DNA of 64,000 nt, taken from assembly GCA_946803715.1 (NCBI GenBank), contig CAMPET010000032.1, positions 267,654 through 331,653 of the forward strand, written 5' to 3'. Below the pieces are notes generated by a model. The model saw only the letters and a program-made list of their open reading frames with translations, did no database searches and was not told where the DNA came from. The DNA is from Beroe ovata (taxonomy: Eukaryota; Ctenophora; Nuda; Beroida; Beroidae). Of the stretch, positions 22,715 through 34,700 are shown piece after piece (position 1 is the stretch's first letter; each line of letters opens with the position of its first letter). The position numbers and the translations under genes are program-made.

Positions 22715-23749
22715 ATGTCACAGATTGTAATCGAACAACAACGGGAAGCGAATGAAAAGTCTCTAAGGTCAGTGTTTGTGGGGAACATCCCCTATGAAGC
22801 CACAGAAGAGAGTCTGAAGGATATCTTTGCGCAGGTAGGACCAGTTCTAAGTTTTAGGTTGGTGTACGATCGTGACACTGGAAAACCCAAGGGATACGGG
22901 TTCTGTGAGTATCAGGACCAGGAAACGGCTAAGAGTGCGATGAGAAACCTCTCGGGATACGAGCTCAATGGCCGTTCCCTCCGTGTAGACACTGCCACAA
23001 GTGACAAGTCTGAGGAGATAAAGAGTCTGGGACCCACTGGGAAAGTGGTACCCGAAGTATCGCCATACGGGGCACCATGCCCACCAGACAACGCACCTGA
23101 AGCGATTTCTCAAGCCGTAGCCAGTCTTCCTCCTGAGCAGATGTTCGAGCTCATGAAGCAAATGAAGAACTGCATATTGGGAAACCCTGACGAGGCAAAG
23201 AAACTTCTTCTCCAAAACCCACAACTGGCCTACGCTCTCCTGCAAGCTCTAGTTGTCATGCGAGTCCTTGATCCATCAGTAGCACAAAGTATGCTCCATG
23301 GGGCTCGACCAAAGCCCGTGCCCCACAAAGCTCCAGCTGCTGTGTCCAGTGGACCCATTCCCCCTATCACCCGACCTGCACCCCCTCCTCCACAACAGAT
23401 CTCACAACCACCCCCCAACTCCTGGCACACCAGACCTCCCTCCGAATTCCATGGGGCTGCGAGACCACAACTGCACCCCCCTCCCCAGGACAGACACATT
23501 CCTCCTGCGGGGTATGGGGCGGGTGGACCACCACCAGCCCCCGCTCACAGGCCCCAACGGGCTCCCTCCCAGCCCCGAGCTCCTCCGACACCACCTCCTG
23601 GTGGACAACAGCAGCAGCCCTCGGCAGAGAAGGAGGATCTGATCAGACAGGTTATGATGCTGACAGATGAACAGATTCAGTCTCTCCCCGAGGAACAGCG
23701 TAACACCCTCCTGCTCTTCAAGCAGCAATACAATCATGGTGTCCTATAG
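22715..23749 (+). CDS. CSTF2: Cleavage stimulation factor subunit 2 (CstF-64)
   Basis: Single-exon, 344 residues; ATG at 22715 is preceded by CACTGTAGCACC. The RRM (about 18-96) has RNP2 VFVGNI and RNP1 KGYGFCEY and binds the GU-rich downstream element of pre-mRNA. The hinge (about 125-215, EQMFELMKQMKNCILGNPDE, LLLQNPQLAYALLQAL) binds CstF-77 and symplekin. A Pro/Gln-rich linker (215-305) follows, then the C-terminal three-helix domain (DLIRQVMMLTDEQIQSLPEE), which binds PCF11. CstF-64 directs polyadenylation site choice in the nucleus. The protein is shorter than human CSTF2 (577) because the Gly/Pro-rich part is short and no MEARA repeats are seen. All essential domains are intact. Confidence 0.96.
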   Translation: MSQIVIEQQREANEKSLRSVFVGNIPYEATEESLKDIFAQVGPVLSFRLVYDRDTGKPKGYGFCEYQDQETAKSAMRNLSGYELNGRSLRVDTATSDKSEEIKSLGPTGKVVPEVSPYGAPCPPDNAPEAISQAVASLPPEQMFELMKQMKNCILGNPDEAKKLLLQNPQLAYALLQALVVMRVLDPSVAQSMLHGARPKPVPHKAPAAVSSGPIPPITRPAPPPPQQISQPPPNSWHTRPPSEFHGAARPQLHPPPQDRHIPPAGYGAGGPPPAPAHRPQRAPSQPRAPPTPPPGGQQQQPSAEKEDLIRQVMMLTDEQIQSLPEEQRNTLLLFKQQYNHGVL

Positions 23750-24718
23750 GGAGTTATGAACTTTCCCACCTTCTATCCCTGGATCAGGGCTTTTACTGTG
23801 AAAGGAGTGTACTTTTCAATTTTATTCATCTAGAAAATCTGGTTATTTATTATTGCTAGTTCGTGTTGTACTGTTGCGAGAAGCTGGTTTTAAAATCTCG
23901 TTCTCATAGCACAGCGCTCATAAAGATTTAACATTTTCTATGGTGACTTGGCTACTTAAAATTGAACTTTTCATATCGAATTACATAAATATGTGTAGCT
24001 TATCTGAAATTTTACTTCTTGTCAGCAATTATCAGTAGGGAGCAAGTTATTGACCGTGCTGTAATCTAGAGCCGTGATGGGATAACTAAATTGAAAAATT
24101 TGGCCTTGTCCAATGTCCAAGTTTTGATATGGAGTTAATAGTAACCTCTACTCGCAGCAAGTCTATACTTTTATTTGAACATGGATGTAACCAACTCCTA
24201 ATTCATTTATTCAATTCCCATTCATCTAGCATCCACGCATTGTGTTTCCTAACTGCTTCAATCCTATTACGTTTCCCCTCCTTTTTCATATTATATTTTG
24301 ATCCCCCTGATAATATTTCAGACCCAATTTCACTCACGAAGCATCACAATCTGGAACTTTTCCTATACGAGCGCGAATTGTCTTCCTTTCTTGTGATCTG
24401 TGAACCGTTCATGGTTCTGTTGGATTAATCAGGATATGATTATCTTTTTCCTACTTTGTGTATCTACACCACGAGAAGGAATGCGTGTGTTTGTGTGTGT
24501 GTGTGTGTGTGAATGTGTGTGCGTGTTAGAGTATGTGTGTGTGCGTATGTGTGTGTGTGGCATGCAATTAATTTGTTGATATGTATCTGAACGAGCTGAG
24601 AGTGGAAGTTACACGGTAAAATGTTCTCAACTCATCCCTCCTATCTCGATGTTCGGTGTGTGGAATATGGAACTGCCAGTTGAGTGGATATGTAAATTAG
24701 AGCCACCAATTATTTGTT

Positions 24719-24751
24719 AGCAAGACTTTGTTCTACTCTCGTATAAAGCGC

Positions 24752-24797
<46 letters not shown>

Positions 24798-24838
24798 NAG
24801 CAAGACTTTGTTCTACTCTCGTATAAAGCGCACACGCA

Positions 24839-24878
<40 letters not shown>

Positions 24879-24916
24879 ACGCACACACACACGCACACAC
24901 ACACACACCACGCACA
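24719..24916. repeat. Duplicated flank and (CA)n tract around a single n
   Basis: AGCAAGACTTTGTTCTACTC and the following bases up to CGCACACGCAC occur at about 24720 and again directly after the n at 24798. This is the pattern expected when two overlapping contig ends were placed side by side and not merged. Confidence 0.8.
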
Positions 24917-25592
24917 TACATACACATATGGATTATGGAATGGATACAACATTTGTGATTCTAACTTACTCATTAGTTGACTTGTCTGTGTGTATGTTAC
25001 TTTGACCTTTGTGTGCGATGGTGTGTGTTTGTTTGTTTGTTCTTATCCCCAGTTTGAAGAACTTCATACAATCTATTCAATGACAAATATGCACATATTT
25101 CTACTGTTTTCAACTACTTTTCGTCAAAGCGTCCTGAATCCTTGAGGTGAAGTATCTTCTGGATCCTCAAATTGATCCAATGTTACGTGTTTTCGGGATA
25201 ATTTAGCCAAATAGGGCATGGGGGCGTTCATTCTATCAAATAGAATAATATAATGAGTGTCAAGCCGAGCGGAACTATACCACACCTTCCAACCGCCGGG
25301 CATAGGTCTCTGAGAGGGGGAGAGCTCCCATCATTTCCCGATAGCCCCATGGCATAAAGCTACGTTAACAGTAGAACGCCCTGTGTGTAATGGCTAACGC
25401 AGTCTTCCCGTTTCGTCCATATTGCATAAGCAGGCCAAGGGGTCAACTCATTTCGTAGAGCCTTGGCTTGGCTCTTATTTATGACGAGTTTCCAATTCAT
25501 CTCGTCCACAACCACGTTTTATATTTTTCCATATTTTTCCCAACGCAATGAGATTCATTTTCTGTCCAATTCATGATTTAAAGGAGAGAGCG

Positions 25593-25623
<31 letters not shown>

Positions 25624-26055
25624 CTGTCTGTCTGTGGGCTGTGGCTGTGTTTAGTATGTACGTACGTGTGCTCTGTTCTATAGAATGTCAGAATATGATT
25701 GCTCTGAGCGCGTGATGTGTATATCTCGGCCTTCTGGAGCAAGTTCCGTTTTACCAAAAACAATGCCCTTTCTGATTGTTGGAAATTGGAATTACATTTA
25801 GGTACATTTGCTCGATTGTTACGCAATTATCATTGCTTCCCTGCCTCCCCCATATAGTATGGTTTTGAAGCATGTCATATTGTCATGTCCACACACAGAC
25901 ACATACACACGATATATATTCCTTCCATTCACCGGGAACGATGGTGTATTGTTACACGCAATACTATATATTAATTATATAATAGACCTAATTAACTCAT
26001 GTAGTATACAGCCGTCTCTCACTCTCTCCTCCGGCCTTTATCACCGATGTACAGG

Positions 26056-26190
26056 GACCTATGTATGTATGTATGAATATTGTATGTATGTATAATGTAT
26101 ATACTATATAGGTATGTATGTTTGTATGTATGACGTATTTATCTCTTGTATGTATGTATGTATGTAGGTATGTATGTATGTATGTTTGTT
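26056..26190. repeat. (GTAT)n microsatellite tracts
   Basis: Runs of GTATGTATGTAT with interruptions at about 26060-26095 and 26110-26188. Confidence 0.85.
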
Positions 26191-27435
26191 AGAATGTTCT
26201 TGACCAAGAAATTTGGCATTGTCTTTGTTACATTTTGCATTGTTTTTGGCGTTTACCGATCACCAATTTGAGCTGCTAATGTAAGTTCGAACAAGATGGA
26301 TAAACCCACATTCTCCCCCAAACAATTTATTACAATCTTACAATTTTCGATGTGAACAAAGTATCGTCGTATATGATACTACACGATAATGACGCGTCAC
26401 GATCAATGTTCAGTGCATTAGATATATTCACTCTGTACTTCACACCTGACCCCTACAGCACGCACACTCACACACAAACACGGAGATTATACACGTTTGT
26501 TTCCAACGCTTACCAAATTGAATTGACATGTACTTTGATAAACATCNACAGACACACAAACACACACAAACACACACAAACAAACAAACACAAACTCACA
26601 CAGCAACAATCGTCTGTATATGGGAGACGGGAGTGAGCATGTAATGTGTCGCACATGTTATTGTCTCCATCATAATGTTATAGCTCCCTCAGTTCAGGGT
26701 TGAAATTGAGTTTGCCACTCAAGTAAATTGAAGTAACGTTCAAATTTAAATTGGTACCAATATTGAATGTGACGACGCAATGTTTATTTTGATAAGCTCA
26801 AATATAATACCCACTATAATTTTTAGTCTGTTCATACAGCTCCTTCTTGTTCTAAGAAGTTGAGCACTGTTTTGGCGAGATTTTTCAACTAATCCAGTAG
26901 TCTGTTCCATATGTGATTTTTAGTCTGATCTAACTTTTATGTATGATACTCTGTCGTCTAATTGGGAACTTATCTTCTTGATCTTCATCGTTCCATATGT
27001 TTAATTTGGGTTTTGGAACCATTTGTCCGTCATTCTATGTCCTACATCTCCCCCTTTTCTAAGGTTTCCTTGATTGACGACATTCATTTACCACATTGAC
27101 CCGTTTTTAATGTCACCCACTCAATTTTGTACCTCGTCCAATCCATTTCCCCCTGGCTCTACGCAGTGCCGAGATGTGCGCTATCTAACATCTTCCAAAT
27201 TTAGGCTCCAAATTTAGGAGGAGGCTCTAGGAGAAGTAAAGGGCACTACAACTAAGTCAATACCATAATGTGGACATTGCGCAATTCCTGTCACTCCTAC
27301 CACCGACCACCATCAACTATCCACAATTCCCCAGTATCCAATCTTCCCACACGTCTACGTTTAATGATATGCTGAGATCCTGTTGTTGTTATAAACTAAC
27401 ACCCTTTTCTCCTGACCAGAGCAGTGTATGTAGGT

Positions 27436-30400
27436 ATGTCAGACCTCCCTATCGTCAAGAAGCCGAAGATTGACGGATCAGAGTGAGTACGATAGCGTCA
27501 CACACGCATGTGTCACACTCTCATGTGCCACACACTCTTGTGTCATAAACCAATGTGTCACACTTCAATATATTACCTCAAGTGACAAATATGAAATTTC
27601 ACCTCATGAGGAGTAGAATTTGCTCCACGAATTTGTACTACCCTAACACTGGGATCTATTTTTCAGCGTCACAAACGGGGAGACGGTTGTTACCAATGGT
27701 GTTACAGATGGTGAGTTACAGTTGTGATCTGGGGGGAAGGGGGATAGTTGATGTATTTCACTTGATATTTTACAAAACTTTAGGTTTATTGAGTTTTAGT
27801 TATTTAGTTATTCAACCTTCCTCACCGTGCCGGTATTACCAATCATCATCGTGATCGACGAATTCTTCAAACGTTGCGACTCAATTTATGAGAGTGATGT
27901 TTATGTCACGTAGTTTGTTCAGTGACTACAGATGGAATCATTGCTCCAATAATTGATGGGATAGTTGTTCTGGTTGATTGTTATAATCACGCTGATTCTG
28001 TCGTGCATTATCAATGATTCGAGTCACCAGACGATAGGTGGACTCATCTTGTGCAAAGTGAGAAGTGGGATTGGTTGATGCTGGTAAAGAGATGAGAACT
28101 GGAGGAGGTGTCATTGGACTAGGGGAGGTGTCATTGGACTAGGGGAGGTGTCATTGGACTAGGGGAGGTGTCATTGGNCAACTGTACCTGTACCTTACCA
28201 ATAGCTGTATCAAAATATAATACATGCCACTGGGTCTCTATAGCAACGTAATACTGTCACGTGACACGTGTCACGTGACACGTGTGTGACGTGTGACTCA
28301 CCTTATCGTGTCAAGAATTTCCCCTGCCTCGTCCACAGCACACTTCCCCTGAAATAGGAACAGAGTCAGAAATGCATATTCTATGAGCCATTCAATCTGC
28401 TGTTATTCAGACATGATGCAGTTTGTTGTGTTTGAATATTTCATAAATATCGATCGTGCGACGTGCACTCTCACTAAGTAACACACACACATCACATTAC
28501 ACGCACACACACACACATCACATCACATAACACGCACAGAGGCACACTAATGCACTATATGCGTTACAATATTAATGCACGAGCATTATGTGTGTGGTTG
28601 TGTGCTCGACAAACACACACGCACACACATGACAATCTCCAACGTGTATTATGAAGGAGCACGATATATTACACTGAAATGGAGACGTGGCATGCACATA
28701 AGTGCTGAATATTGTGAAACGTTTGCGTGTCAGGCGAGAACGTGTGTTTGAGTGTGCGTGTGTGTGTGTGTGTGTGTGATTTTCTACTGTTTCCTACGAC
28801 TCGTAGGTTCCTACAGCTGACCCTCCATAATATAGAACGTACGATTATGCCGAATAGCAGCTGCTATCTGCACGACAATTTAATGTTCCGTACGATACTG
28901 ACTACTTTGCTGTCGAATGATGCAGGAAGACGAAACAGATACCGTTTCATACGACAGTTAGCTGACTAGTTTGACAGTCAATACAGACGATAATAGCGGC
29001 AATACCGTACTCTCCTATACGACAACTCAAGGTCGCATTGTTATCATTTGTACGATAGCGAACCTGGATTTTCATTTTGGACAGACAGTATACATGAGTA
29101 ACAGACGGTACTATACATGATACTGTCAAGTAACTTGACTTTTACTGTATGTGCATTACATACACACGAGCCACTTAAGACATTTAGTCGTCCCAAGTAT
29201 ATTACTTACAGTTAACATACACGTGAGATGCTCGTACACTACTTAAGTACACATCGTTTTGAAGTATACGTCGAATACCCATCTTGGTCAACTTGGTCAT
29301 CTTTGACCGGTTTATTATCTTGAACTTTTCTTTAGAGCACATATTTCGGTATTCCAGGGATTTTGGATAATAATTAGATTTACCCCCCATTTATAAGTAG
29401 GTACCGTATAAATGTTATGCATGATGGGGGTTATGTGTTCGCTGCAACATACACGAATATAAACGATGCACAGCTAATGTGTGAAAATGAGTGCTGTACA
29501 CAATATTTCAAATATTGCCCATTTGGTCTTGATCACCCTGCATACTTCTTCTACTCCCTCCGCTACTATACAGCGTCCGTGTATTTGGGTGCCTGTCTTC
29601 TGTCTGTGTACATCTGTGTTTGTGTTTGTACATGTCTGTGTCTGTTCGAGTGTGTCTGTGTACATCTNTCTTTGTTCTTGTCTGTGTGTTTCTGTACATG
29701 TCTGGGGCTGTTCGAGTGTGTCTGTGTACATCTGTGTACATCTGTGTGTGTTTGTACATGTCTGTGTCTGTTCGATTGTGTCTGTGTGTGTTTTTACATG
29801 TCTGTGTCTGTTCGAGTGTGTCAGTGTTTGTGTTTGTGTGTGTTTGTACATGTCTGTGTCTGTGCGAGTGTGACTGTGTTTGTAATTGTGACTGCGACTG
29901 TGCGTTGAGTGTGATGCCTCTGTTTTCCTTCTTTGGAGGGTGCTACAAAATTTTGATCAGCATAATGCGTTCGCAATATAACAATTATACTTGAAGATGC
30001 ATTTGGCAACCAATATTTCGTTTAAAATTTTTCTCCAACGTGTTACATATTTTTATAGAAGTTTTACCTAACAATTCTCTAGCAAATCTGTAATGATACC
30101 TACTCAATTGTAGTTTGGGAGCTAAAAAACACAAACATGAGAGGTTTTGGTGAAATGAAATGCTTTAAGTATAGGGTGTATGTACTGTTTATTGAATTTA
30201 GTGAGTATACTTGTCTTTATACCCGTAATGACCATAAATCAAGTTAGCGTTGCATTTTAGATTCACAAGTTTGCGACTGTCGTGTATACGATACGATGGC
30301 TGCTTGTTTGTGTTGTAGGTATACGTGTGTTGTAGGTATACGTGTGTTGTAGGTACACGTGTGATGCTTAACCCAAGTCTTGTGTATAGCGTGTAACCGT

Positions 30401-31678
30401 GCCCCTGTCACTCTCTTGGATATGACCCAGCAGTACCAGGACCCTGATCACCACCACTTGATACCAACCGTCTTCTGATCGCCTGGTAACACCCCGCCCC
30501 TGGTAACGCTCCACCTGGTAACATTGTGGTATCGCCTGGGTATCGGTTCTCCTGAACCACGCAGCAGCACATGTCTCCGGAATTGGAAGCCAGTAAACGA
30601 GTGCATCTCCATCGCAAGGTGTCAAGAACGTGCCGAGTGGCCAGGTTACGGAGATTGAAACGGCTCCTGAACTTCACCCACGACAAGCCTATCGACCTCT
30701 TCCCCGATTACATGGAATACTTGAAGAGATTCCTCGAGTGTATAGAGCAACCCGCGACCTACCATAATTGTGAGCGTTTGACAAAACATGATTATGTACC
30801 TCTTGTTAACACCTGACAACATAATGTGAACGCTAAAAACAGTAAACACTGATCGCTGCTTTGCACAATGGATAATTATCACACGTTACTTGATACCATG
30901 CGTACAAATGAAAGAGAAGCTTCCTTCGCTTCACGTTCACAGCCATACAGTCGCCATCAGCTCCAAAGGACCAATACTTTGGAATCGGCTTTTTCAAATG
31001 ATCGTGAATTTTTCTCCAGTATGCACCACAGTATCCCGTAGAAACGGAAACTCTGCAGTGCACACACACACACACATACACACACACACGCTTGTGTTTC
31101 AGTCTAACCCCCCTCCCTTATTTCAGGCGTAGAAAAGAAGGAAAACAACAGTTCTAACAACAGTAACAACAATCACGAGGTCGAAGGAGACGATACCAAG
31201 ATGATGGTTGACGAGGGAGGAGTTGTTACTAACAACACCGCGTTAGGAGGTGTTACTAATTCGCACCCCAATAACGCCTCCTCTCAAAGTCCACCGCCCG
31301 TCTCACTCGCTGCCCTTCCTGCCACCACTTCTCCCGCCAAACCCGCTGCTCAGGTAATAATGCCGGGAGCTCCCGCGTGTAATTCCCTCCGTGGCAATGG
31401 AAAATTGTGTATTTTGAGGAAGAAAGTGTACGCATGACCTTCTGTTTAGGAAGATCATGGTAAATTAATCTAATTTGCAAATCACCTTGTACCTACATTC
31501 TAAATTGACCTGTTTTCCGTATAATCCAGAGTAAATTGGTTTGATATCATTAGTTCATTCATCATTCATGATTCACTTTGACTGGTCAACACTTTTGTGT
31601 ATACATTAATTGTGAATTCGTGAACTCAGAAGTAAGATGATATCAGCTTGGATAGTGCCTAAGTACACACACACGCAA

Positions 31679-31709
<31 letters not shown>

Positions 31710-34700
31710 CACACACTCATCTTACACACACACTTATATATATAAACAGTGGCACACTTACGAACGCACTCTCAGCCATGGTGAGCAATATTCAATAATA
31801 TGTACCAACACGCACACACTATCGAATGAACAGACACACAGCACAAACGGACACGTACACACACACATATATTACATGTTAGAACGCTATAATGAGAGTA
31901 TGTGAGTGTTAGCTACTTTGAGTGTAGGTGCTGTCTTGATAATGATTGCCAATACACACAGCTATCGAGTAGGTAAAAAGATATTGAAGATGTGGATAAG
32001 AATTGAGATCGATATGTAGAAAATATTGCATCATTGGAAGTTCATACTAGGAAATTCCTTTACCTTCTGAAAATTCTAAAGCAATAAGTTCAAATACTTC
32101 GAAATGCGATGTAGTCTGAAGTTTAACCCCTCTGATCCCTCCCTTTTCCACAGCCGGTCTCTCAAGCGGCTAACCGGTTGGATCCCAATGAGATTATAGC
32201 CCAGCTGAAGGAGAGTCTGAAACAGGAGGAAGCCAAGTTGCAATTCCTCAGGAAGTTGAAACTCACTCAAGCGAAGCTGAAGGAACGTCAAGAACGAATG
32301 TCGTCACAGCCCCAGGTATAAATAATATTTGTGGGTGGATAGGGATTCTTCTTGTTGAGGTGGGGGGCATGGGGTGGATATAAGAAATGTTTGATCGGAA
32401 CATAATATCCCATGTTTATGAGTAAAGAATCTAATATTGCTCTGAGTACAATGGATGTACATTGTAAAAACGAGGGGAATATGATTGTACATTGTCTGGA
32501 GTTACTGAATGTACATTGTACATTCAATGTATACAATGTATAAAGTGGTACACTACACTGTATACACTGTTTAGTGAATGATGTCGTTCAATTTACAAGA
32601 TGTACAATTCAAGATGTACACAATAAAGTGTACATTGTACAATGTACAAGGTACAATGTACAAGGTTAATTGTACAATGTACATGGTTCGTTAGAACTGA
32701 GGAATACAACTACACATTGTACAATGTACATTATACAAGGTGAACGATTGGTGTCTCTGTATTCATACTCCTCATAGTTTCCATAGAAAAGATAGATTGG
32801 GACGGGGTACTTTTGAACGGGTTCACCCCTCAGGGTCGCTCTGTGTGTCTGTGACCTGTGTGTGTGTGTGTGTGTGTGTGTGNNNNNNNNNNNNNNNNNN
32901 NNNNNNNNNNNNNNNNNNNNNNNNNNNNNNNNNNNNNNNNNNNNNNNNNNNNNNNNNNNNNNNNNNNNNNNNNNNNNNNNNNNNNNNNNNNNNNNNNNNN
33001 NNNNNNNNNNNNNNNNNNNNNNNNNNNNNNNNNNNNNNNNNNNNNNNNNNNNNNNNNNNNNNNNNNNNNNNNNNNNNNNNNNNNNNNNNNNNNNNNNNNN
33101 NNNNNNNNNNNNNNNNNNNNNNNNNNNNNNNNNNNNNNNNNNNNNNNNNNNNNNNNNNNNNNNNNNNNNNNNNNNNNNNNNNNNNNNNNNNNNNNNNNNN
33201 NNNNNNNNNNNNNNNNNNNNNNNNNNNNNNNNNNNNNNNNNNNNNNNNNNNNNNNNNNNNNNNNNNNNNNNNNNNNNNNNNNNNNNNNNNNNNNNNTGTG
33301 TGTGTATGTGTCTGTGTGCGTGTGTGCGCGTGTGTGTACTGACGTAGCTGTATGTCTGAGTGTATAGCTTCGTACTGAGGCCAGTGATACGGTTTAATGT
33401 ACTAAACTTTTTTTGCACCTTTTGTATTATTGATTTTCTATTGGTCGACATGTGAAGCCACCAACAAGTCAGGCTACAGTAGAAGTATACTCCATAGGTC
33501 AGGCGGTAGAACTTGAACACTGAATAATGAATGGTCGCCATCATCAGTCACGCTCACGGTGGGTATTTGTTTCTCTGACAGGCCGGGGTCTGATATGGGT
33601 CATGTCTGAGAATGATATCACACTGTCTTACTATGAAATGAGACTCCTCATGATTCTACAGAGAGAGTGGTATTTTGATAATTCTCCACAGTGTAGGATA
33701 GAAACAGTTCACGGTTCACTGGTATGAAACTGAGTTGTTTGTAGAAATACTGATATCACTGCGTTTTTGACAGTGGTGTAACGAAATCGTCAATTCATAG
33801 TGCAGGTGTTCACATTGTGTGTGATGCTTAAATTTAGGTGTACAATATTGTTTGAGTGACGTGTTCGTTTGTGTGCGTCTGAGTGTGTGTTTCTGTAGGA
33901 AATGTACACACACACACACACACCATATAATGACTATCATTGTATTTCTGTCAAGATCTCGGTACAATCACGATTCTCACCCTAGCACATGGATTATTAT
34001 AATCGATAACTCCCTGCCACGGTTGATGGACATACAATGTATGACATACATGTATAAGTGTGTGTTATTAATTTATTCTAGCTACGGTATATTTTCTCAT
34101 TGAAGTTAAGCTGACTACTGAGTTCTTACTCTCACAAGATTGCAGGATTGTACGATTCACATATCCAAAGAGCGACTTTGCTGTGTGAAAAACAGAGGGC
34201 TGTATTTCTTGCTTCTTTTATCACCATACAACAGGCCGAAACTCCGGCTTAAATTAGCACGATGTCTTTGTGAGTGCACACCCACACACGCACGTCGCAC
34301 ACTCACAGGACACACACACGCACAGAGACACACACACACACACACACANCACACACTGATATGTTCTTTATGAAGGAGCATCCCCCGTCAGTGTGTAACA
34401 TAACTGGTGAACGTGAAAAGTAGGGATTCATAGCACCTCCCACCTACAGATTGTCACAGAATGAGTCTTACTCCGGATGTTAGAATGAGAGAATGCAGGA
34501 ATTTCTTTCCCGATTATTGTAGTAGGTTCATTACAGTCCTCCACCTTCAAACAATTTCAAGTCCTCGTGGGGGCCATAACTTACGACATTTTCATTCTTC
34601 CACTCCTAGTTTGTGAGTTGGCGCTGGTCGGAATTGAACTATGGAGTGTCCGTGAATATTCAACTACTGTTTTGGGAAGTTGTACAAGTGTTACATATAC

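Larger units (their letters stand above)
23750..27435. other. Intergenic region rich in microsatellites
   Basis: AT-rich spacer with (TG)n, (CA)n and (GTAT)n tracts and single n characters at 24798 and 26547. No supported coding frame. The last ten bases before the GATAD2 ATG contain TGTAGGT, a possible acceptor for a 5'-UTR intron. Confidence 0.5.

Noticed and set aside
24710-24973. Open frames of Cys-Val or Thr-His repeats in several (TG)n/(CA)n tracts (also 12455-12830, 29474-29994, 31033-31090, 38190-38645)
   Set aside because: They are translations of dinucleotide repeats, not genes.
32666-33544. Long frames spanning the N runs at 32883-33296, 44613-44677 and 60296-60573
   Set aside because: They are open only because n has no stop codons.
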